This document shows, one piece after another, positions 44,972-53,267 of a DNA stretch of 56,343 nucleotides. The position numbers were made by a program, and so were the translations under genes. How positions within the stretch are numbered: the first letter of the stretch is position 1; each line of letters opens with the position of its first letter. Below the pieces are notes generated by a model, which was not told the DNA's origin, ran no database searches, and saw only the letters and a program-made list of their open reading frames with translations. The DNA is from Olavius sp. associated proteobacterium Delta 1. Lineage in GTDB: Bacteria > Desulfobacterota > Desulfobacteria > Desulfobacterales > JAFDCJ01. The stretch covers positions 1 to 56,343 of the forward strand of contig CACVKW010001255.1 in NCBI GenBank assembly GCA_902749685.1. The letters run 5' to 3'.

Positions 44972-46060
44972 ATGAAAATAGATCTGTCGGTCCAAAACGT
45001 CACCAAGACCTTCAAAGATTTCGTGGCCGTAGACAATGTGTCCTTCGAAGTGCCGGATGGTCAATTCTTCTCCATCTTAGGTCCGTCCGGTTGCGGCAAG
45101 ACGACCCTGCTGCGCATGATTGCCGGCCTTACGGAACCCACGCAAGGCGACATCGAGATTCGCGGGAACAGCATGCTCGGCATCTCCCCGAATAAACGGC
45201 CGGTGAACTTGATATTCCAGCATCTGGCATTGTTTCCCATGATGAATGTCGGTCAGAATATCGCTTTCGGACTCAAGCGCCGCGGGGAGCGCAAAGCGGT
45301 AATCGAAGAGAAAGTGAACACCATCCTGGAACGGGTGGATCTGGCCGGATTTGATGGGAAAAAAATTGACCAGCTCTCCGGCGGGCAGAAACAGCGGGTG
45401 GCGATTGCCAGGTGCCTGGTTTTGGAACCGGCCGTGTTGTTGCTGGATGAACCGCTGGGGGCGCTGGATTTGAAGCTGCGCGAGCAGATGAAAGTCGAAT
45501 TGAAAAAGCTGCAGGCCAAAGTCGGCACCACCTTTGTATACATCACCCATGACCAGTCCGAAGCCCTGGTGATGTCCGATCATGTGGCCGTGATGAATCA
45601 AGGCGTTTTTGAACAGATCGATACGCCGCAAAATTTGTACAATGATCCCGATACGCCTTTCGTGGCCCGGTTTGTGGGTGATAATAATACTTGGACCGGT
45701 AAAATTGAGCAGTGCAATGAAAACACCGCTGAAGTCCAAACCGAGGAAGGCAATGTATTTCGCACAAAGCTTCGGCGGCCGATGCAGCCGGGGGATAAGG
45801 TAGATCTTTTTTTACGCCCGGAAGCCATGCTGATTCAGCCCGATCCCAGTCTGGCCGGCCTCAATCGCTTTGACGTCATCATCAAGGACATTCATTTTGA
45901 CGGTGCCAACAGCCGACTGTTGGCTCACCCGCTTGACACGGACACGGAACTGCTTATCGCATTGCCCCAAACCCGCCAATTCGACTATATTAAAAAGGAT
46001 GATAAAGTTGAAATCGGCTGGAGCGAGCAATCGGGTATCTGTTTCGCAAAGAACAGATGA
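44972..46060 (+). CDS. potA: Spermidine/putrescine-type ABC ATPase (PotA-like)
   Basis: 362 residues. Walker A GPSGCGKTTLLRMIAG, Q-loop IFQHLALFPMMNVGQNI, signature LSGGQKQRVAIARCL, Walker B LLLDEPLGALDL and switch ITHDQSEAL are all present, then a TOBE-type C-terminal domain (DLFLRPEAMLIQPD). The Shine-Dalgarno is weak (GAAAG), perhaps reflecting lower output than the binding protein. It drives import through the permeases at 46400 and 47254. Confidence 0.9.
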   Translation: MKIDLSVQNVTKTFKDFVAVDNVSFEVPDGQFFSILGPSGCGKTTLLRMIAGLTEPTQGDIEIRGNSMLGISPNKRPVNLIFQHLALFPMMNVGQNIAFGLKRRGERKAVIEEKVNTILERVDLAGFDGKKIDQLSGGQKQRVAIARCLVLEPAVLLLDEPLGALDLKLREQMKVELKKLQAKVGTTFVYITHDQSEALVMSDHVAVMNQGVFEQIDTPQNLYNDPDTPFVARFVGDNNTWTGKIEQCNENTAEVQTEEGNVFRTKLRRPMQPGDKVDLFLRPEAMLIQPDPSLAGLNRFDVIIKDIHFDGANSRLLAHPLDTDTELLIALPQTRQFDYIKKDDKVEIGWSEQSGICFAKNR

Positions 46061-46399
46061 CAGAGTTTGGAAGTGGGAAGTCGGAATGCGGAATTGGGAA
46101 GGGCGAGGTCGGAATTGGGACCCGCCGTCGTCCGATAAAGCGGGACTATGGCGCGGCAAGCATGTGGAATTGGGAATTGAAAGGGGCTCAAAGCTCAAAG
46201 CTGAAAGCTCAATGAAAAGATGGATTATAATCTTTTTTCTGCTTGCCCACCGTCTTGTTCTGTCGAAGCATTTGTGGAGTCGGCAGCCCTGAGGGCGTAG
46301 GAGGGACACCTGAAACGTGGATCTCATCGTCAAGCCCTTTGGAAACTTTAATCTGGAAAATTTAAAACCCTGAACCTTGAACCCTGAACCCTTTTTCTC
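46061..46399. repeat. Repeat-rich spacer inside the polyamine-type operon
   Basis: No gene is seen in this 339-base gap between ATPase and permeases. It consists of wordy direct repeats such as GGAATTGGGAA / GGAATTGGGA, AGCTCAAAGCTGAAAGCTCA and CTGAACCTTGAACCCTGAAC. These interrupt the operon but leave both flanking genes intact. Confidence 0.55.
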
Positions 46400-47257
46400 A
46401 TGACTAACCAAAAACGCTGGGCACTATTCTTCTTCCTATCACCGGTCTTGCTGTGGCTGGTTCTGATGATTGTTTTGCCGCACATTGATCTGCTGATCAT
46501 GTCGTTTCGGTATGAAACCGATGACGGACAGATGACCTGGAGTTTCAACAACTATTTATATTTTTTCGAAGAACCCATTTACTGGCTGACGTTTGTGCGG
46601 ACGGCGCTTTACTCTATTCTGGTAACTTTTCTCACGTTTGTGATTGCCCTGCCGGTCGCTTTTTACATTACCAAGGTTGTAGCGACCAGATATCAGGGAT
46701 TTCTGCTGGTGCTGCTGTTGCTGCCGTTTTGGGTCAGTGAACTGGTTCGTGTATACGGTTGGATGATCCTGCTGCGCGAAAGCGGCATCATCAACCATTT
46801 TCTGACCAAACTGGGAATTTTGCAGCAACCGGTTGAAATGCTTTATCGAGATTCGACCATGATATTAGGGCTGGTATACACGTCCATGCTGTTTATGGTG
46901 GTTCCAATTGTCTCGGTTCTGGATAGTCTCGACGACAGCCTGATCGAGGCTGCCTATGATTTAGGCGCCAATATGTGGAGTATTTTGTTTAAAATTATCA
47001 TTCCCCACTGCACGCCCGGCATCGTTTCCGGTTCGATCGTGGTGTTTATGCTGACCCTGGGCAACTATCTGACGCCAAATTTAATGGGCGGCAAGAATTC
47101 GCTGTGGTTTACCGAGCAGATATACAACCAGTTTATCGCCAGTTTTAACTGGAACCAGGGATCCGCCTTCGGCTTTCTGTTGCTGGTGCTGTCATCCCTG
47201 GTGGTCTGGCTGGGGTTAAAGTTAACGCGCCAGGATCTGAAAAAGGTGGTGCAATGA
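46400..47257 (+). CDS. potB: Spermidine/putrescine-type permease (PotB-like)
   Basis: 285 residues, six hydrophobic segments and the coupling loop EAAYDLGANMWSILFKIIIP. The family-typical LPFWVSELVRVYGWMILLRE is present. The stop overlaps the ATG of the next permease (ATGA), so they are coupled. No clear Shine-Dalgarno lies at its own start, which follows the repeat spacer. Confidence 0.88.
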   Translation: MTNQKRWALFFFLSPVLLWLVLMIVLPHIDLLIMSFRYETDDGQMTWSFNNYLYFFEEPIYWLTFVRTALYSILVTFLTFVIALPVAFYITKVVATRYQGFLLVLLLLPFWVSELVRVYGWMILLRESGIINHFLTKLGILQQPVEMLYRDSTMILGLVYTSMLFMVVPIVSVLDSLDDSLIEAAYDLGANMWSILFKIIIPHCTPGIVSGSIVVFMLTLGNYLTPNLMGGKNSLWFTEQIYNQFIASFNWNQGSAFGFLLLVLSSLVVWLGLKLTRQDLKKVVQ

Positions 47258-48108
47258 TACGGACGCTGCCGACTTCAAAAACATACAATCGATTCTTTAG
47301 GTTTTATGTGATTTTGTATTTTGCGTTTCTCTTTGCACCACTGCTGGTAACATGTGTCCTGGCATTTAACGATTCTCAATTCCCGTCTTTGCCCTGGAAA
47401 GGATTTACGGTGGAATGGTTCACCGCCAATTTACCGGAGCGGATCGGTATATTTCATGATCAAGTCAACCTGGCCAGTATCTGGGTCAGTTTCCGGGTTG
47501 CATTTTTTGTGACCATCCTGTCGATGGGGGTCGGTACCTGCGGTGCGTTTCTTTTTGAACAGGAAGATTTTCGTTTCAAGCACCTGCTGTATTTTCTAAT
47601 GCTGGCACCCCTGGTGATTCCGGGAGTTATTTTAGGAATTTCAATTCTTCTGCTGAGCAACACCCTGGGACTTTATTTTGAAAACAACTGGAATCTGGAT
47701 TTTGAATTGTTTCGTCCCGGTTTCTGGCTGGTGGTGCTGGGTCAGTTTTCATTTATTGCAACCCTGGTTACCCTGGTGGTTTCGGCGCGTTTGAAAAAAT
47801 TTGACCGCACCCTGGAAGAAGCCGCCATGAACCTGGGAGCCAACCGCTTCGAAGCGATCTGGCATATTACCCTGAAGTTTTTGCGACCGGCCATCTTCGG
47901 AGCCGGGGCCGTGGCCTTTCTGATGTCTTTTGAAAACTTCAATACAACTCTTTTTCTGGTGGGGCACGAAGCAACCCTGCCGATCAATTTATATTTGCAG
48001 GTGCGTGACGGCAGCACACCTGTCATCAATGCCATCTCATTTTTGCTCATCGTCGGCACATCCCTTATCGCCCTGGCCAATCTATATTTCAGCAAAAAAA
48101 GCGAATAG
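47254..48108 (+). CDS. potC: Spermidine/putrescine-type permease (PotC-like)
   Basis: 284 residues, six hydrophobic segments and the coupling loop EAAMNLGANRFEAIWHITLK. It completes the importer with PotB-like, PotA-like and PotD-like proteins. Its start lies in the PotB-like stop (four-base overlap). The loop FTVEWFTANLPERIG after the first segment resembles PotC/PotI. Confidence 0.88.
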   Translation: MIRTLPTSKTYNRFFRFYVILYFAFLFAPLLVTCVLAFNDSQFPSLPWKGFTVEWFTANLPERIGIFHDQVNLASIWVSFRVAFFVTILSMGVGTCGAFLFEQEDFRFKHLLYFLMLAPLVIPGVILGISILLLSNTLGLYFENNWNLDFELFRPGFWLVVLGQFSFIATLVTLVVSARLKKFDRTLEEAAMNLGANRFEAIWHITLKFLRPAIFGAGAVAFLMSFENFNTTLFLVGHEATLPINLYLQVRDGSTPVINAISFLLIVGTSLIALANLYFSKKSE

Positions 48109-48263
48109 CCTGTGTTTATATGCCACTTCTGCGAACAATCGTTAATGGAAGGAAATGCCGTGTTTCCTTGACCATTTAAAGATATTTGAATAATATAAAA
48201 CCTTAAACCGGACCCGCCTCAGATAGCGGATCATAAAATTCAAAAAGCAACGAATAAAATCCT

Positions 48264-49109
48264 ATGAAGAACATCATAATAGCCATATCAGTTATCATTG
48301 CCTGTGCAGGTCTTTTCTGGATTGGAACCGCCGATTCTTCCGATCAAACCATCTATCAGGCCCAAAAAAAGCTGGAAGAACTGGGCTATGATCCGGGCAA
48401 ACCTGATGGAATCAGGGGGAAGAAGACCGTAATCGCAATAAAGCTTTTCCAGGAAGACAGTGGTTTACCGGCAACCGGGAGATTAGATGCGCAAACCAAA
48501 ATCATGTTAAGCGCCCAGAGAGTACCTTCCCAGTTCTCACTCAACGAGGCCGTGCGGTTAAAAGATATTGTTCTGGTTAAAGCGCTGATTGATGGCGGCA
48601 CTGACGTCAACGCGCGCGATAAACTCGGTGAGACCCCACTTCATGACGCGGTTGTGAGAGGCTATGGGGATATAGCGTCTCTGCTCATTGAAAAGGGAGC
48701 GGATGTCAATGCCCCGGACGTGCGCGGTCTGACGCCGGTGCACGCGGCCGCCTGGCGGGGATACCGGGATCTTATTACCCTGCTTTTCGCCAATGGCGCT
48801 GATATCAATGCCCGGGATAAAGACGGTGTAACACCGCTGCACACAGCTGCTCTGGCAACACGCAAAGAGACCGTCACTCTGCTCATCGAGAAGGGAGCCG
48901 ATGTCAACGCCAAAAACAAGAATAACCTGACACCGTTGCATGCGGCTGCTTTAGCCGGTGACAGGGAGACGGCAGCCCTTCTCATCGATAGAGGGGCTGA
49001 TGTCAATGTCCGAAGCAAAGATGGCCTGACGCCGTTGCAATTGGCATCGAAAAAGAACCATGGGGAAGTGGTTGAGTTGCTGCAAAAACATCGACCTCAG
49101 GAGCAGTGA
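48264..49109 (+). CDS. Exported ankyrin-repeat protein with peptidoglycan-binding domain
   Basis: 281 residues. An N-terminal signal segment (IIIAISVIIACAGLFWIG) leads to a PG_binding_1 domain (about 30-82: QKKLEELGYDPGKPDGIRGK, then GLPATGRLDAQTK). From about 97 to the end run five ankyrin repeats with the usual LHxAAxxG pattern (for example GETPLHDAVVRGYGDIASLL, then EKGADVNA). It is thus a periplasmic, wall-anchored protein-interaction module. The M23 peptidase gene starts four bases after its stop, so the two are one transcription unit and may act together on the cell wall. Confidence 0.85.
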   Translation: MKNIIIAISVIIACAGLFWIGTADSSDQTIYQAQKKLEELGYDPGKPDGIRGKKTVIAIKLFQEDSGLPATGRLDAQTKIMLSAQRVPSQFSLNEAVRLKDIVLVKALIDGGTDVNARDKLGETPLHDAVVRGYGDIASLLIEKGADVNAPDVRGLTPVHAAAWRGYRDLITLLFANGADINARDKDGVTPLHTAALATRKETVTLLIEKGADVNAKNKNNLTPLHAAALAGDRETAALLIDRGADVNVRSKDGLTPLQLASKKNHGEVVELLQKHRPQEQ

Positions 49110-49113
49110 TGCC

Positions 49114-49968
49114 ATGAATGGATTGATATCTTCGATAACGCTTTTTATTCTGACATTTTCATCAGTTTCCTGGGCCCTGCACCTGCGACTGCCGGATCGT
49201 GCCTATCAGGGAGATTTGATTGTCGGTAAGGTCGAACCGAAGGGCACTGTCTTTCTTAAAGGCAAAGAACAGCCGGTCAGTGACAGGGGATATTTTATCA
49301 TTGGTGTTCCGCGTATACAAAAGACTGACCTTTTAATTTCAGCGATCATTGGAAAAAACAAAGTTTCTAAAATCGTGCGGATACTTGCCTATAAATGGAA
49401 AATCCAACGGATTGACGGACTGCCGAAGCGTCTTGTCAACCCGCCGCCGGAGGCTTTGATACGAATTAAAAATGACAATCAAATGGTTCGTAAAATCCGG
49501 CAGTCAGCGATACATCCGGCACCTTTATTTTTAAAAGATGGATTTATTCCCCCTTTAGAGGGAACCATAACCGGTGTATATGGCAGTCAACGCATTCTTA
49601 ACGGTCAACCCCGCAGTCCGCATCGTGGCGTTGATTTTGTCGCCGCCAAGGGCACGCCGGTAGTCAGTCCGGCAAATGGGATTGTCCGACTGGTTGCAAA
49701 AGATATGTATTTAATGGGAAACACGCTAATGATTGACCATGGACTGGGCCTGATGTCAATTTTCATCCATCTTGACAGTATCAGCGCCGGCCAAGGAGAC
49801 CGGGTCCAGCAGGGGGAAATTGTTGCCCGTGTCGGCCAAACCGGTCGTGCAACCGGTCCACACCTCCACTGGGGAATCAGCGTTGGTTCAATTTCGATTG
49901 ACCCGGTGCGGCTTCTAAGTAAAGAGAATCTTATACCACACCCCGATCCGCGCGAGGCGGAGAATTGA
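49114..49968 (+). CDS. Exported M23 (LytM-type) metallopeptidase
   Basis: 284 residues from the ATG at 49114 (CAGGAGCA upstream; a longer frame from 49060 is unlikely). A signal segment (LISSITLFILTFSSVSWAL) is followed by a beta-rich region and a C-terminal LytM domain with HRGVDF (His and Asp ligands) and HLHWG (the HxH ligand and catalytic pair). It should cut peptidoglycan peptide bridges in the periplasm. It is paired with the ankyrin/peptidoglycan-binding gene, four bases upstream. Confidence 0.88.
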   Translation: MNGLISSITLFILTFSSVSWALHLRLPDRAYQGDLIVGKVEPKGTVFLKGKEQPVSDRGYFIIGVPRIQKTDLLISAIIGKNKVSKIVRILAYKWKIQRIDGLPKRLVNPPPEALIRIKNDNQMVRKIRQSAIHPAPLFLKDGFIPPLEGTITGVYGSQRILNGQPRSPHRGVDFVAAKGTPVVSPANGIVRLVAKDMYLMGNTLMIDHGLGLMSIFIHLDSISAGQGDRVQQGEIVARVGQTGRATGPHLHWGISVGSISIDPVRLLSKENLIPHPDPREAEN

Positions 49969-50030
49969 AGATCGTAAATTGAAGATTTATTGATGTCGCT
50001 TCGCTCCGTCTTTATTATGAACGATCAATA
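49964..50030. repeat. Repeat R3 (partial copy 5)
   Basis: Starts at the 3' end of the M23 gene: GAGAATTGAAGATCGTAAAT, then TTGATGTCGCTTCGCTCCGT. Only the left half of R3 is present. Confidence 0.6.
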
Positions 50031-50042
50031 TTAACGACCTAA

Positions 50043-51638
50043 ATGGACAAACCGCCTCAACAATCCAAGCGCTATGTCTTAGCCATTGACCTGGGCAGTG
50101 GTGGTCACAAGGCCGCTGTTGTGGCCGACAGCGGGGAGGTGATTGCCAGTGCGGAAGGAGATATCACCACCCACCTGTTGCCCCATGGCGGCGCCGAGCA
50201 GGATCCTGCCCAATGGTGGCGCGGAGTTAAGCAGGCGGCCCGGCAGGTTATCCGTGAATCCAATGTCGCAGCCGCAGACATTGTGGCCATTGGCTGCGAT
50301 TCCCAGTGGTCGGTGGTCGTTGCGGTCGATGAACACGGAGATCCATTGATGCGGGCCGTTCACTGGATGGATACCCGCGGCGGTCCTTACAATTGTAATA
50401 TCACGGCCGGCTTCCCGAGCATTCAGGGTTATGGGATGTTTAAACTGCTCAAATGGATCAAATTGACCGGACTGGTCCCGACCCGTTCCGGCATGGATTC
50501 TCTCGGTCATGTTTTATTCATTAAGCATGAAAGGCCGGAGATATACGCCAAAACCTACAAATTTTTAGAACCGATGGATTTTTTAACCGCCCGGCTGACC
50601 GGTAAAATTACGGCCACCCAAAAAACAATGGCACCGTTTGCTGTGGTGGATAACCGTCAATGGGGATCCCGGGAATACAGCCGTGAGCTGTTGAACCTGG
50701 CCGGCCTGGATCAGGAAAAATTTCCGACCCTAATCCCCAATGACGGCATCATCGGTTCCGTATCATCTTCGGTTGCCGAGGAGTTGGGGCTGCACCCATC
50801 AACCCAGGTTGTCGCCGGTATTGGTGACTCCAATGCTTCTGCCATCGGGTCGGGGGCGGTCAAGGATTTTGAAACAATTATTTACATCGGCACCTCCCTG
50901 TATATGACCTGCCATGTGCCGTTCAAAAAGACGGATCTGGGGAGTTTTATGACCGCTTTGCCGAGCCCGTTTGAGTCCCGCTACTATTTGCTGGGCGAGC
51001 AGGGAGCCGGTGGAAAGTGCGTGGAATTTTATTTGAATAATATCGTCTATCCCGATGATGAATTTGAAACCGGACCCCAGCCAAATGACGCCTACCTTCG
51101 TTTTAATACGATGGCTTCGGCAGCGCCGGTCGGCAGCGGCGGGGTGATTTTTTTGCCCTGGTTAAACGGCACCATTGTCCCCAGCGAGGATCCCCATGTG
51201 CGGGGCGGTTTTATGAATCTTTCATTGAGCACCCGTCGCAGCCACCTGACACGCGCTATCATGGAGGGTCTGGCCTATAATAATCGCTGGACCCGGCAGG
51301 CTGCCGAAAAGTTTATCGGACGCCGCATTGACAGTTTCCGGTTTTCAGGCGGCGGGGCACTGTCCGACGTGTGGTGCCAAATTCACGCCGATGTGCTGGG
51401 CGTACCGATTCAGCAGGTTGACGACCCCCTTAACACGACGGTTCGGGGTACTGCTTTACTGGCGTTGATCACCCTGGGATATCGCGCTATGGATGAGATC
51501 CCGGGGCTGGTCCGATTTAAGCGCGTATTCGAACCGGATGCGTCCAACCGCAATACTTATGATCGGATGTATACCCAATACCGGGAGTTTTTTAAAAAAA
51601 ATAAAAAAATTTTTGCGGAACTAAATAAGCATAATTAA
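50043..51638 (+). CDS. FGGY-family kinase (xylulokinase-like), adjacent to an S1P-lyase-like gene
   Basis: 531 residues. Phosphate-binding motif AIDLGSGGHKAAVV at the N-terminus, a GDSNASAIGSGAV hinge segment and C-terminal signature FRFSGGGALSDVWCQIHADV are present. It differs clearly from the FGGY kinase at 28170 and is about 40 residues longer, so it is not a recent duplicate. It phosphorylates a polyol-type hydroxyl; the substrate is unknown. The PLP enzyme gene at 51716 follows after 77 bases on the same strand. A kinase followed by a retro-aldol lyase that acts on phosphorylated amino alcohols makes chemical sense (inference). Confidence 0.82.
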   Translation: MDKPPQQSKRYVLAIDLGSGGHKAAVVADSGEVIASAEGDITTHLLPHGGAEQDPAQWWRGVKQAARQVIRESNVAAADIVAIGCDSQWSVVVAVDEHGDPLMRAVHWMDTRGGPYNCNITAGFPSIQGYGMFKLLKWIKLTGLVPTRSGMDSLGHVLFIKHERPEIYAKTYKFLEPMDFLTARLTGKITATQKTMAPFAVVDNRQWGSREYSRELLNLAGLDQEKFPTLIPNDGIIGSVSSSVAEELGLHPSTQVVAGIGDSNASAIGSGAVKDFETIIYIGTSLYMTCHVPFKKTDLGSFMTALPSPFESRYYLLGEQGAGGKCVEFYLNNIVYPDDEFETGPQPNDAYLRFNTMASAAPVGSGGVIFLPWLNGTIVPSEDPHVRGGFMNLSLSTRRSHLTRAIMEGLAYNNRWTRQAAEKFIGRRIDSFRFSGGGALSDVWCQIHADVLGVPIQQVDDPLNTTVRGTALLALITLGYRAMDEIPGLVRFKRVFEPDASNRNTYDRMYTQYREFFKKNKKIFAELNKHN

Positions 51639-51715
51639 TATTTTTGGACACTAACAATTTTATCTGGGTCATCTGTGTATATCCGTGTCCCTTTATGATT
51701 TTCAAGGAGGAAGTT

Positions 51716-53134
51716 ATGCCAGAATCAGAAAATGAAAGCCAGCCGGTCGATCCGTTTAAGCCGTATAAAGGAAGATTCGAGGAGTATCACTCCCTTCCCG
51801 CCAAAGGGCGCGGCAAGGATGAGATTATTAATGAACTGTCAACGATGGCTGATGAGGAAAACACCAAATGGCAAACCGGTCAGGTATCAGGCACTTTTTA
51901 TCATGCCGGGGAGGAACATCGCGCGTTTCTAAACAAGGTATTCTCATTGTTTTCCCATGAAAATACCATTCAATTCGATTTGTGCCCCAGCATGTTTAAA
52001 ATGGAAAGTGAAATCCTTTCGATGACGGCCAAAATGCTCAACGCTGATGCCGTCAAGGATCACAACCCTGAAGACCAGGTCTGCGGGACGGTTACTTCCG
52101 GCGGCACCGGGAGTATTCTCATGGCCATGAAAGTATACCGAGACTGGGCCGGCAAGGAAAAAGGCATCGCTGCACCGGAAATCATCATGCCGCATACGGC
52201 CCACCCGGCTTTTGACAAATCCGGTAAGTATTTCGGAATCAAAATGGTGCATATCCCCGTTTCAGAACCGGACTTTCGGGTTGATCCCGCGGCCGTCGAA
52301 GAACAGATCAATGAAAATACGGTGGCCATTGTCGGAAGCGCCGGCAATTATCCCTACGGTCTGATCGATCCTCTGGACAAGCTTTCCGATATTGCTCTCA
52401 AGCACAAAGTCGGATTTCATGTGGACGGTTGCCTGGGAGGCTTTATATTTCCTTGGATTGAAAAACTGGGGTACGATATTCCGCCGTTTGATTTTCGGCT
52501 GCCGGGGGTGACCTCCATGTCGGCCGACACCCATAAATACGGTTTTGCTTTGAAGGGCACCTCGGTTGTGCTGTATCGCAACAATAACCTGCGGCGCTAT
52601 CAGTACTTTAATGTTCCGGATTGGCCCGGCGGCATGTACGCTTCACCGACCGCTGCCGGAAGCCGTTCCGGCGGTTTGACGGCCGCCACCTGGGCTGCCA
52701 TGGTCTATCTCGGTGAAGAAGGGTATCTGAAATCCACCGCGGCGATCATGGCGGTGGCCGACAAAATCAAACAGGGTATTCAAGAGATACCGGAGCTCGT
52801 TTTAAACGGAGAGCCGACGTTTGTGATCAGTTTCCGGTCCGATGAAGTGGATGTATTCCACATCAACGATTTTATGAAAAACAAAGGCTGGCGGTTTAAT
52901 GTCCTGCAACTGCCGCCGGCTTTGCATTTTTGCGTCACCATGCCCCAGACATTCGTGGCCGATGTTGCCGAGCGATTTCTGGTGGATCTGCGGGCCGGTG
53001 TGGACTATGCCAGAGCCAAAGTCGGAACCGTAGCCGAAACTACCGCCTTGTACGGATTGGCCGGCACGGTTGAAGGCAATCAACAGGTAGCCGAACTCAT
53101 CTTTGGTGTTTTTGATTATTTATATTCGGTTTAA
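51716..53134 (+). CDS. PLP-dependent sphingosine-1-phosphate-lyase-like enzyme
   Basis: 472 residues from the ATG at 51716 (AAGGAGG upstream; the open frame reaches 51644). The fold-type-I decarboxylase family is evident: TSGGTGSILMAMKVYRDWAG, VDGCLGGFIFPWIEKLGYDI, and the PLP lysine Lys274 in SADTHKYGFALKGTSVVLY. The last motif is nearer to sphingosine-1-phosphate lyase than to glutamate decarboxylase. S1P lyases split a phosphorylated 2-amino-alcohol into an aldehyde and phosphoethanolamine. No transmembrane anchor is seen, unlike in the eukaryotic enzyme. It is probably co-transcribed with the FGGY kinase. The natural substrate in this organism is unknown. Confidence 0.82.
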   Translation: MPESENESQPVDPFKPYKGRFEEYHSLPAKGRGKDEIINELSTMADEENTKWQTGQVSGTFYHAGEEHRAFLNKVFSLFSHENTIQFDLCPSMFKMESEILSMTAKMLNADAVKDHNPEDQVCGTVTSGGTGSILMAMKVYRDWAGKEKGIAAPEIIMPHTAHPAFDKSGKYFGIKMVHIPVSEPDFRVDPAAVEEQINENTVAIVGSAGNYPYGLIDPLDKLSDIALKHKVGFHVDGCLGGFIFPWIEKLGYDIPPFDFRLPGVTSMSADTHKYGFALKGTSVVLYRNNNLRRYQYFNVPDWPGGMYASPTAAGSRSGGLTAATWAAMVYLGEEGYLKSTAAIMAVADKIKQGIQEIPELVLNGEPTFVISFRSDEVDVFHINDFMKNKGWRFNVLQLPPALHFCVTMPQTFVADVAERFLVDLRAGVDYARAKVGTVAETTALYGLAGTVEGNQQVAELIFGVFDYLYSV

Positions 53135-53267
53135 TGGTGTAGATATATTTAATGCAACAGATTCCTCTCTCATAAGTGTTAATTATTCGATGTTCAGTCT
53201 GTTCTCTGTTCAATATTCTGCGGTTCTCTTTTCTAAGTATTCCACCCTTCGAATTGTATTCCCCGTG

